64,000 bases of DNA from Lachnospiraceae bacterium A2 (lineage in GTDB: Bacteria; Bacillota; Clostridia; Lachnospirales; Lachnospiraceae), in contig KE159640.1 of NCBI GenBank assembly GCA_000403315.2, positions 72,790 through 136,789 on the forward strand, read 5' to 3'. Below are positions 41,768 through 50,264 of the stretch, piece after piece. A program made the position numbers and the translations under genes. How positions within the stretch are numbered: position 1 is the first letter of the stretch; the number at the start of each line of letters is the position of its first letter. The notes below the pieces were generated by a model, which was not told the DNA's origin, searched no databases, and saw only the letters and a program-made list of their open reading frames with translations.

Positions 41768-42901
41768 TTGAAACCATGCGGATTCCTAAACGACCCAAAA
41801 GCGGCAATGAATTCTATTATATTTATGTCAGCATGGCAGGGAGCCGGCTACCAGATGATGATTTTCCTCGCCGGCCTGCAGGGCATTTCACGGGAACAGT
41901 ATGAAGCGGCTTCCATAGACGGAGCTAGAAAAATGCAGAGCTTTTTCTATGTAACGCTTCCAGGGCTTAAGAGCGTCATCCAGTATGTTGTAATGATTAC
42001 CGTAAACCAGGCAATGAAGCTATTTACCCAGACTTATGTAATGACCAAAGGCAGGCCGCAGAATTCCACCCGGACAAATGCATTTGAAAATATTGCATCT
42101 TATGTTGGCAATACCTTAGCTGCACCGATATTTGTATCACCATTACTATGGATGATCTCATCCTCCTTAATGCCAGAGGCACAGATTTTTAAAGGGCTGA
42201 ATTCCTTATCCACCTTTTTCCCAAAAGAAGCCTCCCTGAACAACTACATAGAGGTATTCCAACGGATTAATATGTGGAAATTTATCGGAAACAGCCTGTT
42301 CTATGTTTTGGTAATCATTCTTTTAGACCTTCTGGTAAATTCGGTCTGCGGATATGCCTTGGCAAAATTTGAATTTAAGGGAAAGAACCTTCTTTTAACC
42401 CTTGTCATCAGCCTGATGGTATTCCCAGCAGAAGCTATTATGCTTCCTATGTACCGGGAAATGGCTGATCTTGGGTGGATTAATTCCTGGGCATCCCTGA
42501 TTGTGCCGTTTGTAGCAAAGTGTTTCAGCATCTATATGTTCCGCCAGTTCTTCCTCGGCATCCCGGATGAGCTGCTGGAAGCGGCATCCATTGACGGATG
42601 CGGGCCAATCCGCACTTTTTTTAAGGTAGTAATGCCGATTTCAGGGACTGTATATGCCACCATTTTCATACTTGACTTTGTAGCACACTGGAACGACTTT
42701 ATGTGGCCTTTGCTGGTGGTAACAGGGGAAGAAAAGCGCACGATCCAATTGGCAATCCAGACATTTTTCGGTTCCAAGCCGATTAATTACGGCCCCATCA
42801 TGGCGTCGCTTACAATCTCTGCCGTTCCCATGCTGATTATGTTCATCTTCCTGCAAAAATATTATGTGGAAGGCATTGCATCTACAGGGATTAAAGGGTA
42901 A
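41768..42901 (+). pseudogene. Fused remnants of sugar ABC permeases 1 and 2
   Basis: Residues 1-95 are the C-terminal part of permease 1, with SIIFMSAWQGAGYQMMIFLAGLQGISREQYEAASIDGARKMQSFFYVTLPGLK and the EAA motif. Near residue 118 it switches to permease 2 (SPLLWMISSSLMPEAQIFKGLNSL, then a full permease 2 to the end, with EAASIDGCGPIRTFFKVVMP). The 377-residue frame is open, so a hybrid could be made, but the loss of the N-terminus of permease 1 and of the end of that gene argues against transport. Together with its neighbours it is a decayed operon. Confidence 0.8.
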
Positions 42902-42966
42902 ATAACGAACAAAGTGGGCAAGCCCCTGATATGGAACATGCTTCTTAAGGAAATGGAGGTATTGTT

Positions 42967-43596
42967 ATGGAAAACCCATACCGTTTGGACAGCAGAATGG
43001 CTCAGATAACAGATAAAGCCTTATGCCTCATAAAATTAAACATATTATGGATGGTTTGCTCCCTCCCCTTAGTAACAGGGGGTGCGGCGCTCTGTGCCCT
43101 CCACATAACGGCTGTAAAAATCCTGAACAACGAAGAAAGCTATATCTTCCAGGACTTTTGGGCAGTATTTAAGTTAAAGCTTACACCATCCCTAAAATTA
43201 TGGCTCCCTCTCCTGCTTGCAGCATTTGCACTCCTGTTTGACTATAGGTTCTGGCAGGGCATAGATGGGGATTTCTCTGGTATGATAAGGGTTTTCACCT
43301 GTGTATTGTTTGGAATATGGACGGTATTAGTATTCTATGTATTTCCCCTTGCTGCAAGGATGGACGTGCCAGCAAAGACAACCTACCGCAACGGCATTCT
43401 CCTAATGTTCAAATACCTGCCCCAGTCCATCTATCTCTTATTCCTGACTGCCATTTTCCTGACAGCCGGCCTGCTGTGGACACCGGTATTCTATATTATG
43501 GTACTTTCCGGCGGTTCCCTGCTGGCGGCTATCCACGGAAAAATGCTGCTTTGGATATTTGAAAAGGAAGGGATATTGACGCCCAAAGAAAGCTGA
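42967..43596 (+). CDS. YesL-like (DUF624) membrane protein
   Basis: The 209-residue protein has about five TM segments (INILWMVCSLPLVTGGAALCALHI type start: KLNILWMVCSLPLVTGGAA; WLPLLLAAFALLFDYRFW; VFTCVLFGIWTVLVFYVFPLAAR; YLLFLTAIFLTAGLLW; MVLSGGSLLAAIHG), matching YesL/DUF624. YesL proteins are encoded with sugar ABC transporters and LacI regulators in Firmicutes; function is unknown. It appears intact although the transporter genes upstream are broken. AAGGAAATGGAGG precedes ATG at 42967. Confidence 0.85.
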   Translation: MENPYRLDSRMAQITDKALCLIKLNILWMVCSLPLVTGGAALCALHITAVKILNNEESYIFQDFWAVFKLKLTPSLKLWLPLLLAAFALLFDYRFWQGIDGDFSGMIRVFTCVLFGIWTVLVFYVFPLAARMDVPAKTTYRNGILLMFKYLPQSIYLLFLTAIFLTAGLLWTPVFYIMVLSGGSLLAAIHGKMLLWIFEKEGILTPKES

Positions 43597-43620
43597 CAGA
43601 ATTTTCACAGCTTGCGGAAG

Positions 43621-43676
43621 ATTTACCCCAATATTATGGCATGCAGCGAGCCGCACAGGGTAAATTTGGGGTAAAT
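43621..43676. terminator. Hairpin after the YesL-like gene
   Basis: ATTTACCCCAA (43621-43631) and TTGGGGTAAAT (43666-43676) pair perfectly over 11 bp with a 34-base loop and TTTTC after. It lies between converging genes. Confidence 0.6.
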
Positions 43677-43747
43677 TTTCTGCAAAGCAGGGCGTACCAC
43701 TTTCCAGAGGGCACGTTCCGGCATATTTTTATCCGCATATCTTAAAA

Positions 43748-44170
43748 TTACTTCCGCAGCTTCTGGCAAATCCCTTCCAGTTCTTCCTCAGACAGCTCCA
43801 GATGGTTCAGGCATAATTTGTCCTGGTTGCCGTCGTCTTCATATCTTGGAATCAAATGCATATGGAAATGGAATACCGTCTGCCCTGCTATTTCCCCATT
43901 ATTCTGGATAATATTAAACCCATCGCATGTTAATGCTTCTGCTATATGGGAAGCCAGTTTTTTTGCCAGTACCATTGCAGCGGCAGCCGTATCTTCGGGC
44001 AGTTCATAAATATTCGCATAATGCTCCTTGGGGATAATCAGGGCATGTCCCCTGGTAGCTGGGTTTATATCTAATATTACCCGGAATGTTTCATCCTCAT
44101 AAATTGTTTTGGAGGGAATTTCCCCTGCTGCAATTTTACAGAAAATACAGTTAGCATCTTTCATTTTCAT
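43748..44170 (-). CDS. HIT-family nucleotide hydrolase
   Basis: The 140-residue protein has the N-terminal ANCIFCKIAAGEIPSKTIYEDE, a CxxC zinc-site start, and the histidine triad VFHFHMHLIPRY near residue 104, with NNGEIAGQTV before it. It belongs to the HINT/Hit branch that hydrolyses AMP-linked or dinucleoside polyphosphate substrates. The cytosolic protein is full length. AAAGGAATGAA precedes ATG at 44170. It lies 28 bases from the next gene upstream and may be cotranscribed with it. Confidence 0.93.
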   Translation of the reverse strand: MKMKDANCIFCKIAAGEIPSKTIYEDETFRVILDINPATRGHALIIPKEHYANIYELPEDTAAAAMVLAKKLASHIAEALTCDGFNIIQNNGEIAGQTVFHFHMHLIPRYEDDGNQDKLCLNHLELSEEELEGICQKLRK

Positions 44171-44198
44171 TTCATTCCTTTCTCTTTCATGTCCCTTG

Positions 44199-45191
44199 CT
44201 AATTAAATATAAATATCTGGTCCAGCATTTTCAGGGTCTTAAAGTTGCCCTTTGCCGTCATTTCCCCTGTCATAAAGGCTCTCTGGAAACTCATCCTGCC
44301 TTGGATAATATTGTCCATTACGCTTGGGGTTAGCTTCGTATAGACGTCAATTTTCTCTGCCTGCCCATAATGCACCCGTAAATCATCACTATGTACCTCA
44401 ATGGTTAATGGCTTTTTCTTCCCGTCTATCATAAACAGATATGTGGCTGCAAAATTTTCCTGCGGGACAAAATGGGCTTCTAATTCCATCAAATACGCCA
44501 TCTCCTCGTCTTCTTCACTTTGCCCCAGCATGTCCTTAAACATACTGCTTAATTCCTCAATGTCCTCTTTCTGTTTCTTAACATAGACGTCATCTGATAC
44601 GTATTTTGACAACTGCTCGCTCTCCTGCGGGGTCAGTTCCAATTGCTGGGGACGCAGGATGGACTGCTTCACCGCCTGGTTGCTGTTGGGCAGGCTCTTT
44701 AGCCTTTGGGAAATGGTGCGGTACAGGTTTTCCGCTTTTTTCTCAATAATCACCGTATAATCCCGGTTCATTTCAAAGGAAATCAAATCCTCCACATAAC
44801 CGCACAGGCCGCTGCATGGAAGCCCCCCTAAGATTTCCCAGGCGCTTGCAAGGGTAATTTCACCCTCCCGCTCCCCATATGTCGTGGACATTACCACGGG
44901 CTGCATATAAGTAGTGGCAATTTTTTCTTTATCCCCATACAGCCAGCAAGAATCCAAAAACTGCTGCATATAACCGCCAATGCCCAGCCATTCCACCGTA
45001 GTTGCAAGAATAATCCCATCCGCATCCTTGATTGTCTGTGGTAACGTTGAAATACTGTTCTTATGTTCATAAATATTATAACGCTCTACCGTTACACGAA
45101 GTTCTGCCAGTACTTCCTGCATTTTATCAATTACGTACAGGGTGGGGTCGTCCAGCAATCCCCGTCCTCCATAATAAATATTAACTTTCAT
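44199..45191 (-). CDS. NADPH-dependent reductase-like protein fused to SCP2 domain
   Basis: Residues 1-180 are flavodoxin-like (MKVNIYYGGRGLLDDPTLYVIDKM, IILATTVEWLGIGGYMQQFLDSCWLYGDK, VVMSTTYGEREGEITLASAWEILGGLPCSG), as in FMN reductases. After a helical linker (about 185-235) the C-terminal 100 residues resemble an SCP2 sterol-carrier fold (TYLFMIDGKKKPLTIEVHSDDL, TPSVMDNIIQGRMSFQRAFMTGEMTAKGNFKTLKMLDQIF). The domain pair suggests redox work on a hydrophobic ligand; that is inference. ATG at 45191 follows GGAGGCTTTAGT. Confidence 0.82.
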   Translation of the reverse strand: MKVNIYYGGRGLLDDPTLYVIDKMQEVLAELRVTVERYNIYEHKNSISTLPQTIKDADGIILATTVEWLGIGGYMQQFLDSCWLYGDKEKIATTYMQPVVMSTTYGEREGEITLASAWEILGGLPCSGLCGYVEDLISFEMNRDYTVIIEKKAENLYRTISQRLKSLPNSNQAVKQSILRPQQLELTPQESEQLSKYVSDDVYVKKQKEDIEELSSMFKDMLGQSEEDEEMAYLMELEAHFVPQENFAATYLFMIDGKKKPLTIEVHSDDLRVHYGQAEKIDVYTKLTPSVMDNIIQGRMSFQRAFMTGEMTAKGNFKTLKMLDQIFIFN

Positions 45192-45263
45192 ACTAAAGCC
45201 TCCAAATTTTTCAATGTCTTTAGTATATAAAGTTTTAACCGCAAAGTCAACCTCCCCCATTGC

Positions 45264-46679
45264 TCAGGAAAACAAGAATTCTTCCGCTCCTAATCGAATT
45301 TTGTCACCTTTATGCAACTTCTTTTTCTGATGATATTCTACAGGGTTCCCATTTAAGTATGTACCGTTGGTCGAATTTAGGTCCTCCAGATAGTAGTCCC
45401 CTTCCTGCTTGCTGATTTTGGCATGGAGCCTGCTGATCCCTTCTGCCTCAATAATGCCCGCTGCCTGCTGTGCGTTCTTTCCCAGCAGGAATGCATCCCC
45501 GGATACCAGAATGTCTGCACAGCCATGGATACCTTGGTATATCAGCTTTCCGGCAGGCTCCTGCATACGTGCCCCAAGCACTTCCGTAGGATGGGCTGGT
45601 TCCATCCTGCCAGCTAAACGCATCCCATATACGTTATTATTTTTCAGCAGGTTTTCTGTAACATCCGGTTCCTTTTGGCAGGTTTCTTTCCTGCAGCCTT
45701 CCCCATATTCTTTTGCAGCTACATTTTGGCATAATGTTTTTTTGGCTGAACCTTTATTAAATCCTTTTCTGCCAGATTTTGGATAACATAACGCTTCTTT
45801 TTGTTTTTCCCCACCCGTTTTTTCAAAACCTGTTTTGGAACGTGCTTCTTTTTGGAAGCTATGCGGGAATATTTTTTTCCAAAGCCTGCTTTTTGGGGAA
45901 GCTTGTTCCACTGCAGCCGGTTCCGGGCAGCCCTTCCGCTCTGCCCCCTCCTTAAAACTGTCTATAAAGCGTCCCAGCCATGCTGCTTTCCCAGCCAAAA
46001 TCGCATTTGCCCCAGAACGGCTCCCAAAAAGCTTTTTCTTTGGCACTGGTTCCTCCACATGTTCCACACACAGTTCTTCATATCCTTGTTCCTTAATTTC
46101 TGTTTTTATCCCAAGCTCAGAATCTGGCATAGCGTTCCCTTCTTTTATTAGGATACTGTCAAAAATTTCCTGCATAGCTGCATTTTCCATCATGCACTTT
46201 TGGTACACATGGTAACCTAATTCGGCTGCCATCCTATCCTGATGGTCAATTTTACGGAGCATCTGTTCCATATAGCGTCCGAATGTTTCTGGCAGGCATT
46301 TATCCCAAAAAGGCAGGTATGCAAAATATAATTTTCCATCCGCAAGGTTTACATAAATGTATTCTGCTTCCAGGCAGATTCCTCCTTCCCGCAGCAAATA
46401 TTCCTGCAGCACAAAGCACAGCTCCCGGATGGAGCATAACACCTCCCACAGAAGGCGGTAATCCATCTTCTTTCCAGATAGATAATCTTCCAATTGCTGC
46501 TTTCCGCTGATATCATATAAATACTCCCGTTCCCCATCTGCCTGAATGGTCTGCATAACCAGTAAATGCTGGATTTTTCTCCCCTCCAGCATACACAATT
46601 CATATCCCTCCACAATTTCCTCTTGGGCTTTCACGCACATATAGCTCCTGTGCAAATTTTTTCGGTACGTCACTTCCAT
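45264..46679 (-). CDS. FHA-domain protein with DUF6382-like N-terminus
   Basis: The 471-residue protein has a DUF6382-type N-terminal domain (about 1-165: YMCVKAQEEIVEGYELCMLEGRKIQHLLVMQT, YIYVNLADGKLYFAYLPFWDK), a basic unstructured middle part (about 215-330), and a C-terminal FHA domain (about 390-471) with phosphothreonine-binding residues in EGISRLHAKISKQEGDYYLEDLNSTNGTYLNG. It is cytosolic. Proteins of this type are linked to tad pilus loci in Clostridia and may read a Ser/Thr kinase signal. It lies 124 bases after the last tad gene, in the same direction. GGGAGGGAGAAAAAG precedes ATG at 46679. Confidence 0.85.
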   Translation of the reverse strand: MEVTYRKNLHRSYMCVKAQEEIVEGYELCMLEGRKIQHLLVMQTIQADGEREYLYDISGKQQLEDYLSGKKMDYRLLWEVLCSIRELCFVLQEYLLREGGICLEAEYIYVNLADGKLYFAYLPFWDKCLPETFGRYMEQMLRKIDHQDRMAAELGYHVYQKCMMENAAMQEIFDSILIKEGNAMPDSELGIKTEIKEQGYEELCVEHVEEPVPKKKLFGSRSGANAILAGKAAWLGRFIDSFKEGAERKGCPEPAAVEQASPKSRLWKKIFPHSFQKEARSKTGFEKTGGEKQKEALCYPKSGRKGFNKGSAKKTLCQNVAAKEYGEGCRKETCQKEPDVTENLLKNNNVYGMRLAGRMEPAHPTEVLGARMQEPAGKLIYQGIHGCADILVSGDAFLLGKNAQQAAGIIEAEGISRLHAKISKQEGDYYLEDLNSTNGTYLNGNPVEYHQKKKLHKGDKIRLGAEEFLFS

Positions 46680-46725
46680 TCTTTTTCTCCCTCCCTTTTG
46701 CCATGATTTTTCATGCATGGCTTTG

Positions 46726-46775
46726 CTTTTTCTATAGGAAAGACCTTGTCACGCTAAAGCGTAGCAGGCCTGTTC
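46726..46775. repeat. Dispersed CTATAGGAA-type repeat, copy 1
   Basis: TTTTTCTATAGGAAAG, then TCACGCTAAAGCGTAG, resembles the left half of the hairpin at 63335-63401. It lies in the gap between the last tad gene and the FHA gene. Confidence 0.5.
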
Positions 46776-46802
46776 CCTGTCCTGCTGGATAAAATTGATC
46801 CC

Positions 46803-47015
46803 TTATCTGCCAATCAGTTCTCCAAGCTGCTCTAATTTACGGAATTTCTCTGCTGGATGGAATTCCTCCCACATTTCCTGCTTTTGGGCTGTTTTCACCA
46901 CTTCCCCATACAACTCCAGCCCCTGATCCAGAATTAACAGGATACAAAACAGGACAACTGGCACAACCAACGCCGCTTCCACTGTCAGGCTGCCTTTCGC
47001 CTTCATCTGCTTCAT
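46803..47015 (-). CDS. TadE-like minor pseudopilin, short
   Basis: The 70-residue protein begins MKQMKAKGSLTVEAALVVPVVLFCILLILDQGLELYG. The KGSLTVEAALVVP stretch is the TadE-like class III leader: the conserved Glu six residues after the likely cleavage point and one TM helix. It overlaps the prepilin peptidase gene by four bases (ATGA), which decides the start at 47015. It is shorter than TadE (about 150-200 residues), so it may be a minor pseudopilin. Confidence 0.75.
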   Translation of the reverse strand: MKQMKAKGSLTVEAALVVPVVLFCILLILDQGLELYGEVVKTAQKQEMWEEFHPAEKFRKLEQLGELIGR

Positions 47016-47434
47016 GGCTGCCACCGCAGAAGCATGGTAAGATAAGATGCCAGCAAAAATGGGACAAAGGCAATCTGGTCTTTCCCCTTTTTCTTCTTTC
47101 CCACGATCAGTACCAATGACCAGCACGCCGCCAGCAGTAATCCCATAAATAACAATTCCAAATTTCCTATACCACCCAGATACACCCCTGTCACCGTCAA
47201 TAAGATGCCATCCCCCATCCCAACCATCCCTCTGGTCGCCAAGCTTGCCAGCATCATGGCAAGGCCAATCAATATTCCGCTTAAAATGCTGTAAATGGAG
47301 CAAACAGGGGAAAAGAGATGAAGCATCATTCCGCCAATCCCAAACAGCAATATATAAATGACTGTCAATTTTTTCCCTTTCATATCCTCCCAGCTGCAAA
47401 GCCCCAATAACCCTAATACTATATATTTCTGCAT
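47012..47434 (-). CDS. Prepilin peptidase, A24 type (second copy)
   Basis: The 140-residue integral membrane protease has the two catalytic aspartates of the TadV/CpaA type: Asp in LCSWEDMKGKKLTVIYI and Asp in GMVGMGDGILLTVTGVYLGG. About four TM segments are visible, and the C-terminus ends AFVPFLLASYLTMLL. It should cleave prepilin leaders. A second A24 peptidase lies at the other end of the cluster (54681-55178). The gene is followed by the short TadE-like gene with ATGA overlap. The gap 47435-47594 shows no gene. Confidence 0.85.
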   Translation of the reverse strand: MQKYIVLGLLGLCSWEDMKGKKLTVIYILLFGIGGMMLHLFSPVCSIYSILSGILIGLAMMLASLATRGMVGMGDGILLTVTGVYLGGIGNLELLFMGLLLAACWSLVLIVGKKKKGKDQIAFVPFLLASYLTMLLRWQP

Positions 47435-47594
47435 AAGAACTACTGATTCCTTTCTTTCCTTCTAACTGCAAGTAAGACAAAAACCATATTTTAAAGGCTG
47501 CCCTAACACTACAGCAAACAATAAAATAACGTAACCTTTGGAACCGGACGCCCATTCAGGAACGCCCTCCCCATACAAAAAATCCCCCCCTGCC

Positions 47595-48422
47595 TTATCC
47601 CCCGCATCTGGAGCAAGCCCTCTTATTGCCTGCATTTTCCTTTAAAACCATATAGATTGTCCTTTTCAGGCCGCTGCAGCTTATCGCATAATGGTAGCAA
47701 TCCCCTTCACTGGTGATATAAATGGCTGTACCTGCCTGTTTCCCGTAGACGCAACGGCTGCAAGGGGCATATCCCTTCCACGCAGGGTTCTTCAATGATA
47801 CAGCTTTTATGGAAAGCTTCAGGTGAGTACACTCCCGGCTGGTATGGTATACCGTTTGGGTAGGGGTAACATAAACCCATTCCCCGGTTCCTGCCCCAAC
47901 TGCCCCTTCCAAATTCCCTGTCCATCGGTGCATCCGGCATCCATCAGACAATTCCATGGACTTTTTTCCAAAAAACCGGAAGGGAATTGGCAGCCGGTAG
48001 GTAAGGAATGCATCTATATACCCCGCATCCACCGTGGTGCCTTTCCAGGAAAAGCCTGCTATCCCATGCTCTATCTTAGAAACAGGGCAGTCTTGTACCG
48101 CCAATTCCTTATAAAAAGATGCTTTCATTAAATTTTCTGCTTCTTTCCCGGAAATCCTGCCCATCAGGGAAACTTCTGCCACAGCCGCATCCAATGCATT
48201 CCCTACCATATACTGTACCTGCATTATACGGAACAGATACAAAACTGTAACCATCAGAAACAGGAATATGGGCAGGGCCAGCGCCGCTTCTACCGTCAGG
48301 CTGCCCCGAAGGAAGGCATGGGAAAGTGCCTTAGGCAGGTAAGATACCCTATTACTTTTTACTTTGCGAAATAGATGCCTGAGAGAGTTTTTTCCGCTTT
48401 CCTTTCTTGTAATCCAAGGCAC
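47595..48422 (-). CDS. TadE-family protein with paired Cys motifs
   Basis: The TadE-like leader and TM are FLRGSLTVEAALALPIFLFLMVTVLYLFRIMQVQYMVGNALDAAVAEVSLMG, shown by its ends FLRGSLTVEAALALP and LDAAVAEVSLMG (about residues 36-85). The C-terminal third has two similar units: YHTSRECTHLKLSIKAV...YAPCSRC and YITSEGDCYHYAISCSGL...KRACSRCGG, which resemble Cys4 metal or disulfide sites exposed outside the membrane. The start is set at GTG 48422, preceded by AAGGAGG ten bases before; ATG at 48467 is an alternative. It belongs to the tad operon. Confidence 0.8.
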   Translation of the reverse strand: MPWITRKESGKNSLRHLFRKVKSNRVSYLPKALSHAFLRGSLTVEAALALPIFLFLMVTVLYLFRIMQVQYMVGNALDAAVAEVSLMGRISGKEAENLMKASFYKELAVQDCPVSKIEHGIAGFSWKGTTVDAGYIDAFLTYRLPIPFRFFGKKSMELSDGCRMHRWTGNLEGAVGAGTGEWVYVTPTQTVYHTSRECTHLKLSIKAVSLKNPAWKGYAPCSRCVYGKQAGTAIYITSEGDCYHYAISCSGLKRTIYMVLKENAGNKRACSRCGG

Positions 48423-48501
48423 TTTGCCATGCCCTCCTTTCCTTGACAGCGAAAGCCCTCGCGGCATTCGCCAAATATCGGCGCGAGCGCGGCTGCTTGG
48501 C

Positions 48502-50016
48502 TCATTGCTCGCGGGAATAAAATAATTGCTGGCTGCTGCTGAAATAGTACATCCCATGTTTGGCCTTGCTTCCGGTGACAAATCCAAGAAATAATGTATG
48601 GGCTCCATAGACTGCTTCTGCTTCCACTCCCCCTATCATATGGTCCATGGCAAACTGCCCTTCTCCCGGAACCAGCCTGATATTCCTTTCAATTATGTCT
48701 ATGGCACGGGATGCCAGGGTATCTTCTTTTACCGTAAGAAGCAAAATCTGTAAATATTCCCGGTAATCCAACCCCGTTCCATTTTCCTGGTTTTCCCTTT
48801 TTTGTTCCAATGCCTTTTGTCCGGAGGACACATCGCTTTTCCACTCGGATACCTGTTTTACCAAAGGTACTTTCCCACCTGCCAGCAGGCAGCGTACATC
48901 TAAAATACTTTCTATATAGCTCCATGCCAGTAGGATGCCAACCTGTACGGCCTGCACCAAAGGGGCAATTCCCGTAAAGCCTGCCACAGCCGCTGCCATG
49001 TCCAATGCCAATGCCTGCTTCTTGCTGTCCTGCATAATTGTTGCAAAATTCCCCGCTTCCCTAAGCAACAGCAGTTCCTTTACTGTCCGCTCTAAATTTT
49101 CTTTATCCGTTGCTTTCCCGCCAATGCAGTATTCCAGTTCATATTCCAATGCATGGTTTTTGGAGCCGCCCTTCCCTGCCCCATTCTGGCAGGAAAAATA
49201 ATAATCCAAATACCGCAGGAACCACAGTTTTTCCAGATTCCCTTGCTCAGGGGCTGCCAGATTCCCGGTTTCTATATTCCGGTTTCCCAACGTATCCTCT
49301 AAGGAAATTGCCTTGCCAGAAATCCCAGAAGGGTTTTCCACAACCATGGCAAGAACCGGGGAAGTTTTCCACTTTTTCACAAATTCCATAGGGTTTTCGG
49401 GTAAATCCTGCCCAGATGGGGCAGGGTCCGGCTCCATGCTTCCTTCCCCATCCTCCTCTGCGTTCCAGTCCTTTGCCTTGTCTTCTGCCTGCCCAGCCGT
49501 TTCCCACTTTTTATCTAATTCTTTCCTGCCCTCCGCCAGTTCCTTCCCCTGATCCATCTGCCCTTTCAGGGAATCTGCCGCCTCTGCCGCAAGCTGTTCC
49601 CTGGCTGCTCTGCAGGCCTGTGCCCGGAACGGCAGGCATTGGCCATCCGTGGAAAGGGAATACCCTGTAATTTCCACATTTTTTAAGGAAAGTTGGTAGA
49701 AACTAGCACCACGCTGCTTTTTCCCATCTTCCTCTGCCATGGTTCCCTCCAGCCCTGCCAGGGAAAATTCCCCCTCTTTCTTACTTCCATCTAAAAACAG
49801 CAAATGATAATCCTGCCAAAGCTGGACATGGTACCTGCCGAAAGCAGATGCTAAGTTAAGCTGCAGGCTGCGCTGGGCAATGGCTACAAGCCCCTGTACC
49901 CTCCCCGCTTCCAACAAAGAAAAGCACAGGGACAGAACCAGAGTTAAAACCAATGCCAGAAATAATGTAATGCTCCCTTCCTGTTCCTGTTTCCTTGGCT
50001 CAAATCTTCTTTGCAT
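48502..50016 (-). CDS. DUF5702 tad-locus pseudopilin-like protein
   Basis: The 504-residue protein begins with a basic, Gln-rich leader and a TM helix, EGSITLFLALVLTLVLSLCFSLLEAGRV, in which the Glu-Gly-Ser-Ile start resembles a prepilin leader. A large extracellular part follows, ending with a second hydrophobic helix region near 355-378 (AAAVAGFTGIAPLVQAVQVGILLAW). This is the pattern of DUF5702 proteins in Clostridia tad loci. It probably acts as a large minor pilin or assembly factor. Its ATG overlaps the end of flp by 17 bases, and no separate ribosome binding site is seen, so translational coupling is likely. Confidence 0.8.
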   Translation of the reverse strand: MQRRFEPRKQEQEGSITLFLALVLTLVLSLCFSLLEAGRVQGLVAIAQRSLQLNLASAFGRYHVQLWQDYHLLFLDGSKKEGEFSLAGLEGTMAEEDGKKQRGASFYQLSLKNVEITGYSLSTDGQCLPFRAQACRAAREQLAAEAADSLKGQMDQGKELAEGRKELDKKWETAGQAEDKAKDWNAEEDGEGSMEPDPAPSGQDLPENPMEFVKKWKTSPVLAMVVENPSGISGKAISLEDTLGNRNIETGNLAAPEQGNLEKLWFLRYLDYYFSCQNGAGKGGSKNHALEYELEYCIGGKATDKENLERTVKELLLLREAGNFATIMQDSKKQALALDMAAAVAGFTGIAPLVQAVQVGILLAWSYIESILDVRCLLAGGKVPLVKQVSEWKSDVSSGQKALEQKRENQENGTGLDYREYLQILLLTVKEDTLASRAIDIIERNIRLVPGEGQFAMDHMIGGVEAEAVYGAHTLFLGFVTGSKAKHGMYYFSSSQQLFYSREQ

Positions 50017-50167
50017 TTTCTGATATCTTTTTTAACGCGGCATTAATGACTGCTGTAATCTGTGTTTTGAAAATTGCTACCAAACTGATAAGCACCACGA
50101 CAATCAAAATCACTTCCACTACACCCATCCCATTTTCTTCCTGCAAAAACCTTTTCCATTCTTTCAT
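50000..50167 (-). CDS. flp: Flp-type major pilin
   Basis: The 55-residue protein MKEWKRFLQEENGMGVVEV... has the type IVb prepilin signature: basic leader, cleavage after Gly in EENGMG, Glu at +5 region (VVEV) and a hydrophobic helix ILIVVVLISLVAIF. It would be processed by one of the A24 peptidases and polymerised by TadA/B/C. ATG at 50167 follows AGGAGGAATACAAATT; longer frames are not supported. Confidence 0.88.
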   Translation of the reverse strand: MKEWKRFLQEENGMGVVEVILIVVVLISLVAIFKTQITAVINAALKKISENAKKI

Positions 50168-50264
50168 AATTTGTATTCCTCCTGATTTTCTATATTTTAT
50201 ATTGAACCACAAAAACCAATACATGCATTCACCTGAACAGATAGATGTACGCACACAAGGCTCT

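Noticed and set aside
46803..47555. 250-codon frame over the short TadE-like gene
   Set aside because: Its first 180 residues are antisense-frame noise over the prepilin peptidase gene; only the last 70 residues, starting at 47015, form the TadE-like protein.
48440..48530. GC-rich repeat between the TadE-like and DUF5702 genes as a separate element
   Set aside because: Several short CG-rich palindromes are present, but no clear arm structure or second copy was found in the window, and part of it is the end of the DUF5702 coding sequence.
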